Positions 1 to 9,878 of a stretch of DNA of 64,000 nt are shown in pieces. The DNA comes from Sphingomonadales bacterium (lineage in GTDB: Bacteria; Pseudomonadota; Alphaproteobacteria; Sphingomonadales; Sphingomonadaceae): positions 33,030-97,029 of the forward strand of contig JAFKLT010000038.1 of NCBI GenBank assembly GCA_017309275.1, written 5' to 3'. The notes under the pieces were generated by a model, which saw only the letters and a program-made list of their open reading frames with translations, had not been told where the DNA came from and searched no databases. A program made the translations under genes and the position numbers. Numbering within the stretch: position 1 is the first letter of the stretch; each line of letters opens with the position of its first letter.

Positions 1-944
1 GGGCGAGGGCGCGTCCACAGACCGTCGCGGCTGATCCGCCGCTGCGGCGGGCGGCGAAGCACCGACCAGCCCGCGCGCGCGACCCAGCCGAGCTTTGCGA
101 ACCCGCTCGACGCGGCGCGGTGGTCCCACGCATGATTGCCGCGGGCGCGAACCTCGCGCGCGATGTCGCCATAGATGCCGGCGGCGGCCAGCACGGCCCA
201 GCGGCTGCGCGGCGGCAGCTTGCGTGCCCCCCACCGGGCCGACGCCTCATATTCCTCCGCCATCTCGGCCAGCCACTTCGCCATCACCGCCAGCCGCGCG
301 CGATAGGCGGGGTGCATATGCTGCCCGGGCGGAATGTCGAGTTCGACCATCCACTCGACCGGCAGGTAGCAGCGGTCGGCGGCCGCATCCTCGGCCACGT
401 CGCGCGCGATGTTCGAAAGCTGGAACGCGATGCCCAGATCGGACGCGCGGTCCAGCGTCGTCGTGTCGCGCGGGTCGATCCCCATCACCAGCGCCATCGC
501 GACGCCGACCGCGCCCGCGACATGATAGGAATAGCGCAGCAGGTCGGCCTCGCTGCGCGGCCGCCAGTCCTTCGCGTCCAGCTCGAACCCCGCGACGATA
601 TCGTCGATCACGCCGCGCGGAATGTCGATCTCGGTCAGCAGCAGGCCCAGCGCGTCGAAGGCGGGCTCGCCCGTCGGCTCGCCGGCAAAGGCCCGGTCGG
701 TCTGCGCGCGGATATGCGCGACGGCGGCGGCCGGATCATGGACCTGCTTCATCGCCCCGCCATGATCCTGCCCATCGGTCAGATCGTCGGCGGCGCGGCA
801 CCAGGCATAGAGCAGCCAGACGCGCTCGCGCGTGATCCGGTCGAAGAGCCGGCTGGCGAGCGCAAAGCTTTTCGACCCGCGCGCGATGCTGTCGTGCGCG
901 AAACCGTGGAGGGCATGCGCGTCATAGGCCCCCGCCTCGATCAT
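1..944 (-). CDS. crtB: phytoene synthase, 3' end cut by window edge
   Basis: Condenses two geranylgeranyl diphosphates to phytoene, the first committed step of C40 carotenoid synthesis. Reading the minus strand from an ATG at 944 gives at least 314 residues with no stop before the window edge, close to the usual length (about 300-315). Seen: SIARGSKSF near the start, the first Asp-rich motif in YAWCRAADDLTD, and the second in LSNIARDVAEDAAADR followed by CYLP, the standard trans-isoprenyl-diphosphate synthase signatures. The ATG overlaps the stop codon of the upstream LOG-family gene by one base, so it is the last visible gene of a five-gene carotenoid operon. Identity is secure; only the last few codons are missing. 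Confidence 0.93.
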   Translation of the reverse strand, partial: MIEAGAYDAHALHGFAHDSIARGSKSFALASRLFDRITRERVWLLYAWCRAADDLTDGQDHGGAMKQVHDPAAAVAHIRAQTDRAFAGEPTGEPAFDALGLLLTEIDIPRGVIDDIVAGFELDAKDWRPRSEADLLRYSYHVAGAVGVAMALVMGIDPRDTTTLDRASDLGIAFQLSNIARDVAEDAAADRCYLPVEWMVELDIPPGQHMHPAYRARLAVMAKWLAEMAEEYEASARWGARKLPPRSRWAVLAAAGIYGDIAREVRARGNHAWDHRAASSGFAKLGWVARAGWSVLRRPPQRRISRDGLWTRPR

Positions 945-1525
945 TAAAGATTTTCGGCCTTCATCGCGAAGATCGTCTTGTGCGGTTCATAGGTCGCCAT
1001 CTTGTCGAGCAGATCGTCGAGCCCGGCGTCGACGATCATGATCCCCGCATGCGCCGGGCGGATGAAGCCGACCTCGATCATCCGGCGGTTGAAGGCGATC
1101 AGTTCGTTATAGAAGCCCGCGGCGTTGAGCAGCCCGACCGGCTTGGTGTGATAGCCGAGCTGGGCCCAGCTTATCGCCTCCCACAATTCGTCCATCGTGC
1201 CGACACCGCCCGGAATCGTCAGGAAGCCGTCGGACAGGTCGGTGAACATCTTCTTGCGTTCGTGCATGCCGGAAACGACGTGCAGTTCGGTGCAGCCGCG
1301 ATGCGCCACCTCGGCACCGACGAGCGCCTCCGGAATGATCCCGATCACCTCGCCGCCCGCTTCCAGCGCGGCATCCGCGACGGCGCCCATCAGGCCGAGG
1401 CGGCCACCGCCATAGACGACGCCGATCCCGCGGCCCGCAAGCGTGCGCCCGACATGACGCGCGGTTTCGATATAGATCGGATCTTCGGGGGTCGCGGACC
1501 CGCAATAGACGGCAAGGCGTTTCAT
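944..1525 (-). CDS. LOG-family (TIGR00730) nucleoside 5'-monophosphate phosphoribohydrolase
   Basis: A 193-residue Rossmann-fold protein of the lysine decarboxylase-like / LOG family, which hydrolyses cytokinin ribotides or other nucleoside monophosphates to base and ribose 5-phosphate. Seen: AVYCGSATP at the N-terminus, VYGGGRLGLMG around residues 38-48, and the family signature PGGVGTMDE (about 104-112) preceded by the MHERKKMF segment, all hallmarks of active LOG proteins. Start and stop both overlap neighbours (ATGA with the DUF1851 gene, shared A with crtB). The true substrate in bacteria is unclear, and its position inside a carotenoid operon is unexplained. Confidence 0.88.
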   Translation of the reverse strand: MKRLAVYCGSATPEDPIYIETARHVGRTLAGRGIGVVYGGGRLGLMGAVADAALEAGGEVIGIIPEALVGAEVAHRGCTELHVVSGMHERKKMFTDLSDGFLTIPGGVGTMDELWEAISWAQLGYHTKPVGLLNAAGFYNELIAFNRRMIEVGFIRPAHAGIMIVDAGLDDLLDKMATYEPHKTIFAMKAENL

Positions 1526-1965
1526 TCGATAACTTTCAATTCAAACTTCGTGCCCGGCGGAAGGTCGCGCATCTGCCGTTCGACATCTCCCGTAAAGCGG
1601 ACCAATTCGGCGATCGGCACGATCCAGAGATTTTCCGGGCTGTAGTCGCCCGCCAACAGCGCATGCGGCGTGAGCGAATAACAGGAGCCCGCCGGCGGTG
1701 TTCCTAGTCGATCTTGCGCCTCTGCAACAAGATTTTCTGCGAACCAGACTTCCTTGGCCTCGGCCTGGTTCATATGTGAAAACAGCGCTTCGTCGCTGTC
1801 GGCGATCGCTTCGACCAGCCGCAGTTCGGGATCGAGATACCAGAAGAGCCCGGTCGTATCGCGTATGATCAGATGGCCGAAGGGGCTGACCGCCGTCACT
1901 ACCGCCGCACGCAACCCGGTCCATCCCCACCCGTCCTCGACCGCGGCGAGCAGGTCGTCGGTCAT
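1522..1965 (-). CDS. DUF1851 / Tdi1-like domain protein
   Basis: A 147-residue soluble protein resembling the DUF1851 domain found alone or behind GAD-like domains and in T6SS immunity protein Tdi1. Seen: the C-terminal CYSLTPHALLAGD motif followed by NLWIVPIAE, typical of the family, and no signal peptide or membrane segment. The frame is open further upstream, but the start at 1965 is chosen because ATGA there overlaps the crtI stop and the first residues (MTDDLLAAV) begin the domain. It is translationally coupled to crtI upstream and the LOG gene downstream. No enzymatic function can be assigned, and an immunity role is not implied by this context. Confidence 0.7.
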   Translation of the reverse strand: MTDDLLAAVEDGWGWTGLRAAVVTAVSPFGHLIIRDTTGLFWYLDPELRLVEAIADSDEALFSHMNQAEAKEVWFAENLVAEAQDRLGTPPAGSCYSLTPHALLAGDYSPENLWIVPIAELVRFTGDVERQMRDLPPGTKFELKVIE

Positions 1966-3443
1966 TGCATGTCCGCCAGCATCAGCGCGGCCGTCGCCTT
2001 TGCGCTGCCCACGACGCCCGGAATCCCCGCGCCGGGATGCGTCCCCGCGCCGACGAAATAGAGGTTCGGGATCGCGTCGTCGCGATTGTGCGCCCGGAAC
2101 CATGCACTCTGCCACAGCACGGGCTCCAGGCTGAACGCGCTGCCGAGATGCGCCGACAGGTCGCGCCCGAAATCGGCGGGCGTATAATGAAAGCGCGTGA
2201 CCAGATTGCCGCGCAGGCCGGGCAGGACGCGCCGCTCGACCTCCGCAAGGATCGCGTCGGCAAAGCGCTGCCCGAACTCGCCGTCCCAGTCGGCGCGCGA
2301 CTTGCCCAGATGCGCGACGGGCGCAAGCGCATAGAAAGCCGCATGTCCCGGGGGCGCCATCCCCGGATCGGTCGCGCTGGGGTGGTGCAGATAGAGCGAG
2401 AAATCATCGGGGACGACGCCGCCGTAAATGTCGTCGAGCAGCCCCTTGTAGCGCGGTCCGAACAGGATGCTGTGGTGCGCGATGTCGGGATAATCGCCCT
2501 TCACCCCGAAATGGACGACGAACAGCGATGGCGACCAGCGCTTGCGCGACAGGCTGCGCGCCGCCTTCGGCCCGCGCGGATGCCCGGCGAGCAGATCGCG
2601 ATAGCTGTGCATCAGGTCGCCGTTGCACGCGACCATGTCGGCATCGCCATGCCATCCGCCCGTGGTCGTCACCCCCGTCGCCCGGTCGCCCGCCGTCGCG
2701 ATCGCCGCCACCGGGTCGCCCAGTCGGATCGTACCGCCCAGCCGTTCGAACAGCCGCACCATTCCCGACACCAGCGCATTGGTGCCGCCGCGCGCGAACC
2801 AGACGCCGCCGTCCTTTTCGATCGTATGGATCAGCGCATAGATGGCGCTGGTCGTCATCGGATTCCCTCCGACGAGCAGCGTATGGAACGACAGCGCCTG
2901 GCGCAGCCGTTCGTCGGCGACATAGGTCGACACGACCGAATAGACGCTGCGCCATGCCTGATATTTCATCAGCGCCGGCGCCGCCTTGATCATCGACGCG
3001 AAGTCGAGGAAGGCGACCGACCCGAGCTTGACATAGCCCTGTTCGTACACCCCCTTCGAATAGGTCAGGAACCGGTCGTAACCCTCGACATCGGCGGGAT
3101 TGAGCTTCGCGATTTCGGCCCGCAGCGCGGCCTCGTCGTTCGAATAGTCGAAGCGCGACCCGTCGGGCCAGTCAAGGCGGTAGAAGGGCGCGACGGGAAC
3201 AAGGTCGACGTCGGCGGCCATATCCTGCCCGCTCAGTTCCCATAATTGCTGCAGGCACGGCGGATCGGTGATCACAGTCGGGCCGGCGTCGAAGGTGAAG
3301 CCATCGCGCGTCCAGTGATACGCCCGCCCGCCGGGCTTGTCGCGCGCCTCGACGACCGTCGTGGCAACACCCGCCGACTGCAGCCGGATCGCGAGCGCGA
3401 GGCCGCCGAACCCCGCGCCGATGACGATCGCGCGCCGCGTCAT
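1962..3443 (-). CDS. crtI: phytoene desaturase
   Basis: FAD-dependent membrane-associated desaturase that introduces four double bases-conjugating double bonds into phytoene to give lycopene. The 493-residue reading starts at 3443 (MTRRAIVIGAGFGG), where ATGA overlaps the crtY stop; the open frame continues upstream but lies inside crtY. Seen: N-terminal dinucleotide-binding motif GAGFGGLALAIR, EARDKPGGRAY, FDAGPTVITDP, and the C-terminal bacterial phytoene dehydrogenase signature around VGAGTHPGAGIPGV. Length matches bacterial CrtI (about 490-510). Neighbours crtY and crtB confirm the pathway. Confidence 0.95.
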   Translation of the reverse strand: MTRRAIVIGAGFGGLALAIRLQSAGVATTVVEARDKPGGRAYHWTRDGFTFDAGPTVITDPPCLQQLWELSGQDMAADVDLVPVAPFYRLDWPDGSRFDYSNDEAALRAEIAKLNPADVEGYDRFLTYSKGVYEQGYVKLGSVAFLDFASMIKAAPALMKYQAWRSVYSVVSTYVADERLRQALSFHTLLVGGNPMTTSAIYALIHTIEKDGGVWFARGGTNALVSGMVRLFERLGGTIRLGDPVAAIATAGDRATGVTTTGGWHGDADMVACNGDLMHSYRDLLAGHPRGPKAARSLSRKRWSPSLFVVHFGVKGDYPDIAHHSILFGPRYKGLLDDIYGGVVPDDFSLYLHHPSATDPGMAPPGHAAFYALAPVAHLGKSRADWDGEFGQRFADAILAEVERRVLPGLRGNLVTRFHYTPADFGRDLSAHLGSAFSLEPVLWQSAWFRAHNRDDAIPNLYFVGAGTHPGAGIPGVVGSAKATAALMLADMQ

Positions 3444-4597
3444 CGCCAGTCCAGCCTGGCAAGCGCCGCGACCGCGCGCACGACCGGCACGGGCGGCTTG
3501 CCCGACAGGATGCGCAGCTTGTCCTTCGCGGTCGACGCCCCGGCATAGAAGCGCGCGATGAGCGCAGGCGACAGGCGATAGAAGCGCTGGAATATCCGGT
3601 ATCGCTGCTCGGGATCGGCCGCGCGGAACAGCATCGCGCCGAGCATGCGATAAAAGCGCTGGCGGCGCCATGACGCGGCCGCCCGGTCGCGCAGCACCGC
3701 CGCGAGGTCGGGTCGGTCGACCAGCGCCGGCAGCGCGGTCGCGGCGCGAACCGCGTCGGGCAGCGAATAGCCCGTCGTCGCGTGAAAGCGCCCCGCGCGC
3801 ACGCCGATCCGCGCCACGCCGTCCGAGGCGGCCCACAGATTCTCGAAGTCGCCGGCCATCACGACCGGCAGCCATCCCGTCTCCTCGCGCGCGATGTCAG
3901 CGACCGTCCATCCGCGCGACGCCGCATAGTCCGCGATCCTCTCGCGCACCGCCGCCACGTCGAGCGCCGCATCGTCGCTGTAATATGTATCCTCGACAAA
4001 GACCGTCTCGGCGTCGAACGGCAGGCAATAGACGAAGCGATAGCCGCCGACCTGATCGACGGTCGCATCCATGACGACCGGCCGGTCGAGCCCGTGGCCG
4101 CCGTCGATCCGCAGCGCCTGTCCAACGAATTTCTGCCATCCGCAATCGATACCCGCCAGGTCGCCGACCCCGCGCGCATCGATGACATGCCCCGCCTCGA
4201 TCCGGCTGCCGTCGTCGAAGGCGACCGATCGCGGCGCCAGCAGTATCGCCGATTTTTCGATCCGCCGAGTCGCGGGCAGGACCGCAGCCACCGCCTCCGC
4301 CAGCGCCTCGCCGGTGATGCTGTTGTACGCCATCGGCACCGTGCGGCGATACGCCGGGAACGCCACGTCATAATCGTTCCAGCGATATTGGATCAGCGGA
4401 TCGACCAGCCACCGGTCGCCGGGCGCGACATCCTCGTCAAAGAAAGACCAGATGTGATTGCCGCCGATCGCGCCCGGCTCGATCAGCCGAACGTCGAGGT
4501 CGGGCCGCCGCCGCGCAAGCGCCAGCGCGGCGAGTCCCCCGGCCAGCCCTCCGCCGACGATGGCAATGTCGCAGGAATCGCTGTCAGACGCTGGCAT
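3440..4597 (-). CDS. crtY: lycopene beta-cyclase
   Basis: Cyclises both ends of lycopene to beta-carotene. The 385-residue protein has the N-terminal FAD/NAD motif IAIVGGGLAGGLAA, the family segment NHIWSFF, the mid-protein FVEDTYYSD (the E/D-T-x-Y-S signature of CrtY-type cyclases) and GRFHATTGYSLPDA near residue 265. It is the first gene of the minus-strand carotenoid operon; the next gene crtI overlaps it by four bases. A divergent hydroxylase gene starts 46 bases away, so the shared short spacer must contain promoters for both directions. Confidence 0.94.
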   Translation of the reverse strand: MPASDSDSCDIAIVGGGLAGGLAALALARRRPDLDVRLIEPGAIGGNHIWSFFDEDVAPGDRWLVDPLIQYRWNDYDVAFPAYRRTVPMAYNSITGEALAEAVAAVLPATRRIEKSAILLAPRSVAFDDGSRIEAGHVIDARGVGDLAGIDCGWQKFVGQALRIDGGHGLDRPVVMDATVDQVGGYRFVYCLPFDAETVFVEDTYYSDDAALDVAAVRERIADYAASRGWTVADIAREETGWLPVVMAGDFENLWAASDGVARIGVRAGRFHATTGYSLPDAVRAATALPALVDRPDLAAVLRDRAAASWRRQRFYRMLGAMLFRAADPEQRYRIFQRFYRLSPALIARFYAGASTAKDKLRILSGKPPVPVVRAVAALARLDWR

Positions 4598-4643
4598 ATG
4601 CCAGCCCTAGCGAGCGACGCGCGCTGCCGCTATCGCTTCGTGC

Positions 4644-5396
4644 ATGGCCGCCGTGATTTTCTCCGCCCTCGCGATGACGCTGATCGTCGGCGTCCGCTAT
4701 CTGCTGAGCAGCGGCGGCTTTGCGCTGGCGACGCGGCTGAAGCATCCCGGCCTCTATCGCGGCCTGGAGCCGCAGATGCGGCGCGAGATCGGTTGGAGCC
4801 TGGCGAGCGCCGCCATCTATGGCATTCCCGCCGGCGTCGTCGCCTGGGGATGGCAGGAGCGCGGCTGGACGCGCATCTATACCGACCTGCACGCCTTTCC
4901 GCTGTGGTATCTGCCGGTCAGCCTGCTTGCCTATCTGCTAATCCACGATTGCTGGTTCTATTGGACGCACCGGTGGATGCACCGGCCGCGCTGGTTCCGG
5001 ATCGCGCACGCCGTGCATCACCAGAGCCGCCCGCCGACCGCCTGGGCGGCGATGAGCTTTCATCCGGTCGAGGCCATTACCGGCGCGGTCGTCATTCCGG
5101 CGCTGGTGTTCCTTCTCCCGATCCACGTCGCGGTGCTGGGGCTGGTGCTGACGATCATGACCGTGATGGGCGTCGGCAATCATATGGGGTGGGAGATGTT
5201 CCCGCGCGCGCTGGTGCATGGACCCGCGGGACGATGGCTGATAACCGCAACGCATCACGAGGCGCATCACGCCGCCTATCGGGGGAATTATGGCCTGTAT
5301 TTCCGCTTCTGGGACAAGGCGTGCGGCACGGATATCGGGCTTGGCAGCTTTGGCCGCGCTGCTGACCGGGGCGAGCGCGCCGCCGCCGACGGTTGA
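4644..5396 (+). CDS. sterol desaturase / fatty acid hydroxylase superfamily protein
   Basis: A 250-residue integral membrane di-iron hydroxylase. Seen: several hydrophobic helices and the histidine clusters of the superfamily, HDCWFYWTHRWMH, HAVHHQS and ATHHEAHHAAYRGNYG. Family members hydroxylate or desaturate sterols, fatty acids or carotenoids. Its position divergent from crtY suggests action on carotenoid end groups, but it is longer than classical CrtZ (about 160-175 residues), so carotenoid hydroxylation is an inference from context. The 3' end overlaps the next gene by 107 bases in another frame, so the two are probably co-transcribed. Confidence 0.82.
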   Translation: MAAVIFSALAMTLIVGVRYLLSSGGFALATRLKHPGLYRGLEPQMRREIGWSLASAAIYGIPAGVVAWGWQERGWTRIYTDLHAFPLWYLPVSLLAYLLIHDCWFYWTHRWMHRPRWFRIAHAVHHQSRPPTAWAAMSFHPVEAITGAVVIPALVFLLPIHVAVLGLVLTIMTVMGVGNHMGWEMFPRALVHGPAGRWLITATHHEAHHAAYRGNYGLYFRFWDKACGTDIGLGSFGRAADRGERAAADG

Positions 5397-5751
5397 CGTC
5401 AGCATCACCGGGCTGCGCAACACGAAGGGACAGATACTCGTCTGCCTGACGACGAACCCCAAGGCCTTTCCCGACTGCAGCAAGGACAAGGCGTCGGTTC
5501 GCATGGCGGTGAAGGCCACCGATGCCGCCGATTTCGCCGTCCACGCACCCGGCGTCGGCACCTATGCCATCGCGGTCGTCCATGACGAGAACAACAACAA
5601 CAAGATGGATCTGGCGCTTTTCCTGCCCAAGGAAGGCTTCGGTTTTTCGCGCAACCCGACGATCACCGTCGGCCCGCCGAGCTTCAAATCGGCCAGCTTC
5701 GTCGTCACCGGCGACATGCATCAGACGATCAAGATGAAATATATGCTCTAG
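5290..5751 (+). CDS. DUF2141 domain secreted protein
   Basis: A 153-residue exported protein. Seen: a signal-peptide-like N-terminus (GLAALAALLTGASA) followed by the DUF2141 beta-sandwich pattern: VDVSITGLRNTKGQILVCL, then GTYAIAVVHDENNNNKMD and a PKEGFGFSRNP segment. The DENNNNKMD loop resembles a calcium- or ligand-binding turn. DUF2141 proteins are often found beside carotenoid or fatty acid hydroxylase genes in sphingomonads, but no activity is known to me. The ATG at 5290 lies inside the preceding gene; it is retained because it gives the complete signal peptide. A later start would remove it. Confidence 0.8.
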   Translation: MACISASGTRRAARISGLAALAALLTGASAPPPTVDVSITGLRNTKGQILVCLTTNPKAFPDCSKDKASVRMAVKATDAADFAVHAPGVGTYAIAVVHDENNNNKMDLALFLPKEGFGFSRNPTITVGPPSFKSASFVVTGDMHQTIKMKYML

Positions 5752-5784
5752 TGGGCGCGCGGGTGCGCAGCTAATAGAGCGCCC

Positions 5785-7419
5785 GTGACCGCGACATCTC
5801 ACCGCATCGCCGCTTTCGCCGATCGCTGGCCGAAGCTTCTGGCCCTGTTGCTCGGCGCCGTGTCCGCGACGGGCTTTGCACCGCTGAACCTGTGGCCGCT
5901 GACCCTGCTCGCCTTTGCAGGCTGGATGATGCTGGTCGCGCGCAGTCCGCGCGGGCGGGGATCGTTCGGCGTCGGCTGGGCCTTTGGCGTCGGCCATTTC
6001 ACGATCGGCCTCAATTGGATCGCGACCGCCTTTACCTATCAGGCGGCGATGCCCGCGTGGCTGGGCTGGGTCGCGGTCGTGCTGCTGTCGCTCTATCTGG
6101 CGGTTTATCCCGCGCTGGCGGCCTTGAGCGCTTGGCTGATCCGGCGGTTCGGGCCGCCGCAGGCCGGCCCGACACTCTCTTACGTCCTCGCCTTCGCGGC
6201 GTTCTGGACCCTGACCGAATGGCTGCGCAGCTGGATTTTCACGGGCTTTGCCTGGAATCCGCTGGTCGCCACCATCGGTGATTATTTCGGCATGCTGCGA
6301 CTGGTCGGCACCTATGGTGCGTCGGCAACGGTCATCCTGGCATCCGGCTATGTGCTGTGGCTGCTCCAACCGAAGTCGTATAATCGCGGAAAAGAAGGGC
6401 TTCGGCCCGACCCGAGCCCGCGATCCCAGCTTATGCAGCAATTGGCCGCCGGCGCCGTGATCGCCTGTTTCCTGGGCCTGACATTTCTGCTTCCGAACCG
6501 CACCGGCTCCCAATCGGCGACTGCGAAGCAGGGCGTCCCCATCACCGTCGTCCAGCCCAATGTCGGACAGCAGGACAAGTGGGAGGGCAGCAAGGCCGAC
6601 GCGAATTTTGCCAAGCTGGCACGGCTGACCTTTCCGAAGGACGATACGCCGCGCCTGATCCTGTGGCCCGAGGCGGCGGTGCCCGACTATCTGGAGACCG
6701 GCTATCCCGCCGTCTATTACGACCGTTCGCCCGCCGCGGCGCGCGGCCGGCTGACCGACCTGATGAACCCCGACGACGTCATGCTGCTCGGCGCGCTCAA
6801 GCTGGAACTGGACAAAAGCGGCGAAGCCGTCGGTGCGCGCAACGCGGTGATGACCGTCCATGCCGACGGGTCGCTCGGCCCCCGCTACGACAAGTCGCAC
6901 CTGGTGCCCTATGGCGAATATCTGCCGATGCGGCCCGTCCTGTCGGCGATCGGCCTGTCGCGCCTTGCGCCCGGCGACATCGATTTCTGGCCCGGCCCCG
7001 GCCCGCACACGCTCGACCTCGGCCGTTTCGGCAAGGCGGGGCTGCAGATCTGTTACGAGATCATCTTTTCGGGCCAGGTCGTCGACCGCGCACATCGCCC
7101 GGATTTCATCTTCAACCCGTCGAACGACGCCTGGTTCGGCGGCTGGGGTCCGCCGCAGCATCTGGCGCAGGCGCGGCTTCGCGCGATCGAGGAGGGCCTG
7201 CCCGTCGTTCGCGCGACGCCGACCGGCATCAGCGCGGTGATCGACGCCGACGGCACCATCCTCGAATCGCTGCCGATGCACCAGGCGGGGCGGATCGATA
7301 CCGTCATCCCGCGCGCTCACCGCCCGACGCCGTTCGCGCGGTACGGCAACCTGCTGCCCGTCGCATTCGCGCTGCTTCTGCTCGCGGTCGCCATTGCCTT
7401 TCGGCGGCGCGGGCGTTAA
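5785..7419 (+). CDS. lnt: apolipoprotein N-acyltransferase
   Basis: Inner-membrane enzyme that transfers an acyl chain to the N-terminal cysteine of apolipoproteins, the last step of lipoprotein maturation. The 544-residue protein starts at GTG 5785. Seen: about six to seven hydrophobic segments in the first 210 residues (starting LLALLLGAVSATGF), then a nitrilase-fold periplasmic domain with catalytic Glu in LILWPEAAVPD, Lys in YDKSHLVPYGEY and Cys in GLQICYEIIFSG, and a C-terminal membrane anchor (AFALLLLAVAIAF). The order lnt-metK-trmB supports a core chromosomal location. Confidence 0.95.
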   Translation: MTATSHRIAAFADRWPKLLALLLGAVSATGFAPLNLWPLTLLAFAGWMMLVARSPRGRGSFGVGWAFGVGHFTIGLNWIATAFTYQAAMPAWLGWVAVVLLSLYLAVYPALAALSAWLIRRFGPPQAGPTLSYVLAFAAFWTLTEWLRSWIFTGFAWNPLVATIGDYFGMLRLVGTYGASATVILASGYVLWLLQPKSYNRGKEGLRPDPSPRSQLMQQLAAGAVIACFLGLTFLLPNRTGSQSATAKQGVPITVVQPNVGQQDKWEGSKADANFAKLARLTFPKDDTPRLILWPEAAVPDYLETGYPAVYYDRSPAAARGRLTDLMNPDDVMLLGALKLELDKSGEAVGARNAVMTVHADGSLGPRYDKSHLVPYGEYLPMRPVLSAIGLSRLAPGDIDFWPGPGPHTLDLGRFGKAGLQICYEIIFSGQVVDRAHRPDFIFNPSNDAWFGGWGPPQHLAQARLRAIEEGLPVVRATPTGISAVIDADGTILESLPMHQAGRIDTVIPRAHRPTPFARYGNLLPVAFALLLLAVAIAFRRRGR

Positions 7420-7431
7420 CAGCGGCATCAC

Positions 7432-7447
7432 ATAAAGTTTCCTTTAT
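7432..7447. promoter_or_regulatory. inverted repeat upstream of metK, probable operator
   Basis: A perfect inverted repeat ATAAAG-TTTC-CTTTAT lies 24 bases before the metK start, in the only 52-base spacer between lnt and metK. The spacer is AT-rich in an otherwise GC-rich region. Methionine and S-adenosylmethionine genes in Alphaproteobacteria are commonly controlled by ArsR-type repressors (SahR/SamR) that bind palindromes; assignment to such a factor is an inference from position. Confidence 0.5.
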
Positions 7448-7471
7448 ATTCGATTCCAAAAGAAGGCCCCC

Positions 7472-8698
<1,227 letters not shown>

Positions 8699-8716
8699 CG
8701 GCGCTTGCCATCAGCA

Positions 8717-8751
8717 CCCCGATCTGACAGCTTTCGCGCTGCTGATCGGGG
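8717..8751 (+). other. stem-loop between metK and the next gene
   Basis: CCCCGATC (8717-8724) pairs perfectly with GATCGGGG (8744-8751), and inside it AGC pairs with GCT around a six-base loop. There is no T-run, so it is a weak candidate for an intrinsic terminator. The right arm overlaps the GGGGAGG ribosome binding site of the gene starting at 8759, so folding could also reduce its translation. Confidence 0.45.
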
Positions 8752-8758
8752 AGGATGG

Positions 8759-9835
8759 ATGCCAAGTCATTGGGTAAAAGCCGTTTTGGCGGTCGCCATG
8801 GCAGGTGCGGCCTGCGCCACGCCCGCCGCCGCGCAGCAGGATCTGGCGATCACCGCCGGACAGCCCTGGACCCATCGGCATAGCGGCATTTCGGTTCCCC
8901 CGACGCTCGGCGGCAACGCGCTGACCGTGGCGAAGGCCTATGCCGAGGACGAGCTGGACGTCGGCCTGTCGTTCGAGCCCGAGGGTGCGAAGGATTTCAT
9001 ATCCTTCTATGTCTTTCGCAACACCAATGGCGACGTCCCCGTGTGGACCGCGCAGGCGCAATGGGCGATCGAGAATCGCGCCGCCTTCGGCAAGCCGACG
9101 CTCGCCGGCGCGGTCGAAGCCTTCACCCCGCCCGGGCAGACAACGCTAAGCGGGCTCAAGGCGATCTATTCCGCGGAATCAAGCGGCCCCTACACCAGCA
9201 CCGGGGTCGCGCTGCTGCCCGTCGGCGACTGGTATGTGAAGGTCCGCGCGACGTCGCGGCACCGCTCGCCCGAAGAGCTGTCGCGCCTGATCGACCAGGT
9301 GCTTGCCGAAATCCGCTGGCCGGCCGAAATCGCCGCGGCACCCGCGGCGCAGCCGGTGATCCCCTGCCCCGTCCCGCTGTCCTTTCCCAAAAAGTCGAAG
9401 GATGCCACATCCGGCGGAATGTCCGACATATTGGGCGCGTCGCTGATGTCGGTGGCGGTCAATGATGCGAAAAAGCAGCCGACGCCCGCCGTCCAATGGT
9501 GCCGCGACAAACAGCTTGGCGGCAATATCGCCGCCTATCGCCCCGCGGAATCTCCCGATTCCTATCTTCTGGCCTATGGCGACAACGGCAATGGCATCTG
9601 GGCCGGCCCGTCGCCCATGAACCGCGTGTTTGCGGAGATCGAGAAGACGAAGACGGCGCCGCCCCGCTATGGCGTCACGCTCCACACCGCGGCGCAGGAC
9701 ATCCTCTTTTTCGCGCAGGACCGGTTGCCCTCGCCCGAACGGACGATCGAGATCATCAATGCCGGCCGCCGCGCAAGCACCATCGGCACCTGGGGAACGA
9801 AGCGCGAGGTCCAGATCAACTCCGCGGTGAAATAG
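8759..9835 (+). CDS. secreted protein of unknown function
   Basis: A 358-residue exported protein not recognised beyond that. The start at ATG 8759 is chosen over an upstream in-frame one because it follows GGGGAGG and opens directly into a signal peptide (KAVLAVAMAGAACATPAAAQQ). The mature part is soluble and contains an N-terminal domain ending about residue 190 (SPEELSRLIDQVLAEIRWP), a proline/alanine linker, and a C-terminal domain rich in polar residues with two cysteines (PCPVP and WCRDK). It lies alone between metK and trmB in the core chromosome, which suggests a conserved lineage-specific envelope protein. Confidence 0.72.
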   Translation: MPSHWVKAVLAVAMAGAACATPAAAQQDLAITAGQPWTHRHSGISVPPTLGGNALTVAKAYAEDELDVGLSFEPEGAKDFISFYVFRNTNGDVPVWTAQAQWAIENRAAFGKPTLAGAVEAFTPPGQTTLSGLKAIYSAESSGPYTSTGVALLPVGDWYVKVRATSRHRSPEELSRLIDQVLAEIRWPAEIAAAPAAQPVIPCPVPLSFPKKSKDATSGGMSDILGASLMSVAVNDAKKQPTPAVQWCRDKQLGGNIAAYRPAESPDSYLLAYGDNGNGIWAGPSPMNRVFAEIEKTKTAPPRYGVTLHTAAQDILFFAQDRLPSPERTIEIINAGRRASTIGTWGTKREVQINSAVK

Positions 9836-9878
9836 ATAGGCCTTCCGCCCGCCGCCGCGCCGCGCTAACGGGCGCGGC

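Noticed and set aside
5155-7431. 758-codon open frame antisense to lnt
   Set aside because: Arg/Pro/Gln-rich translation with no domain, exactly opposite a complete lnt gene; a high-GC shadow frame.
7420-7471. SAM riboswitch before metK
   Set aside because: Only 52 bases separate the genes and no riboswitch fold is visible; a protein operator is more likely.
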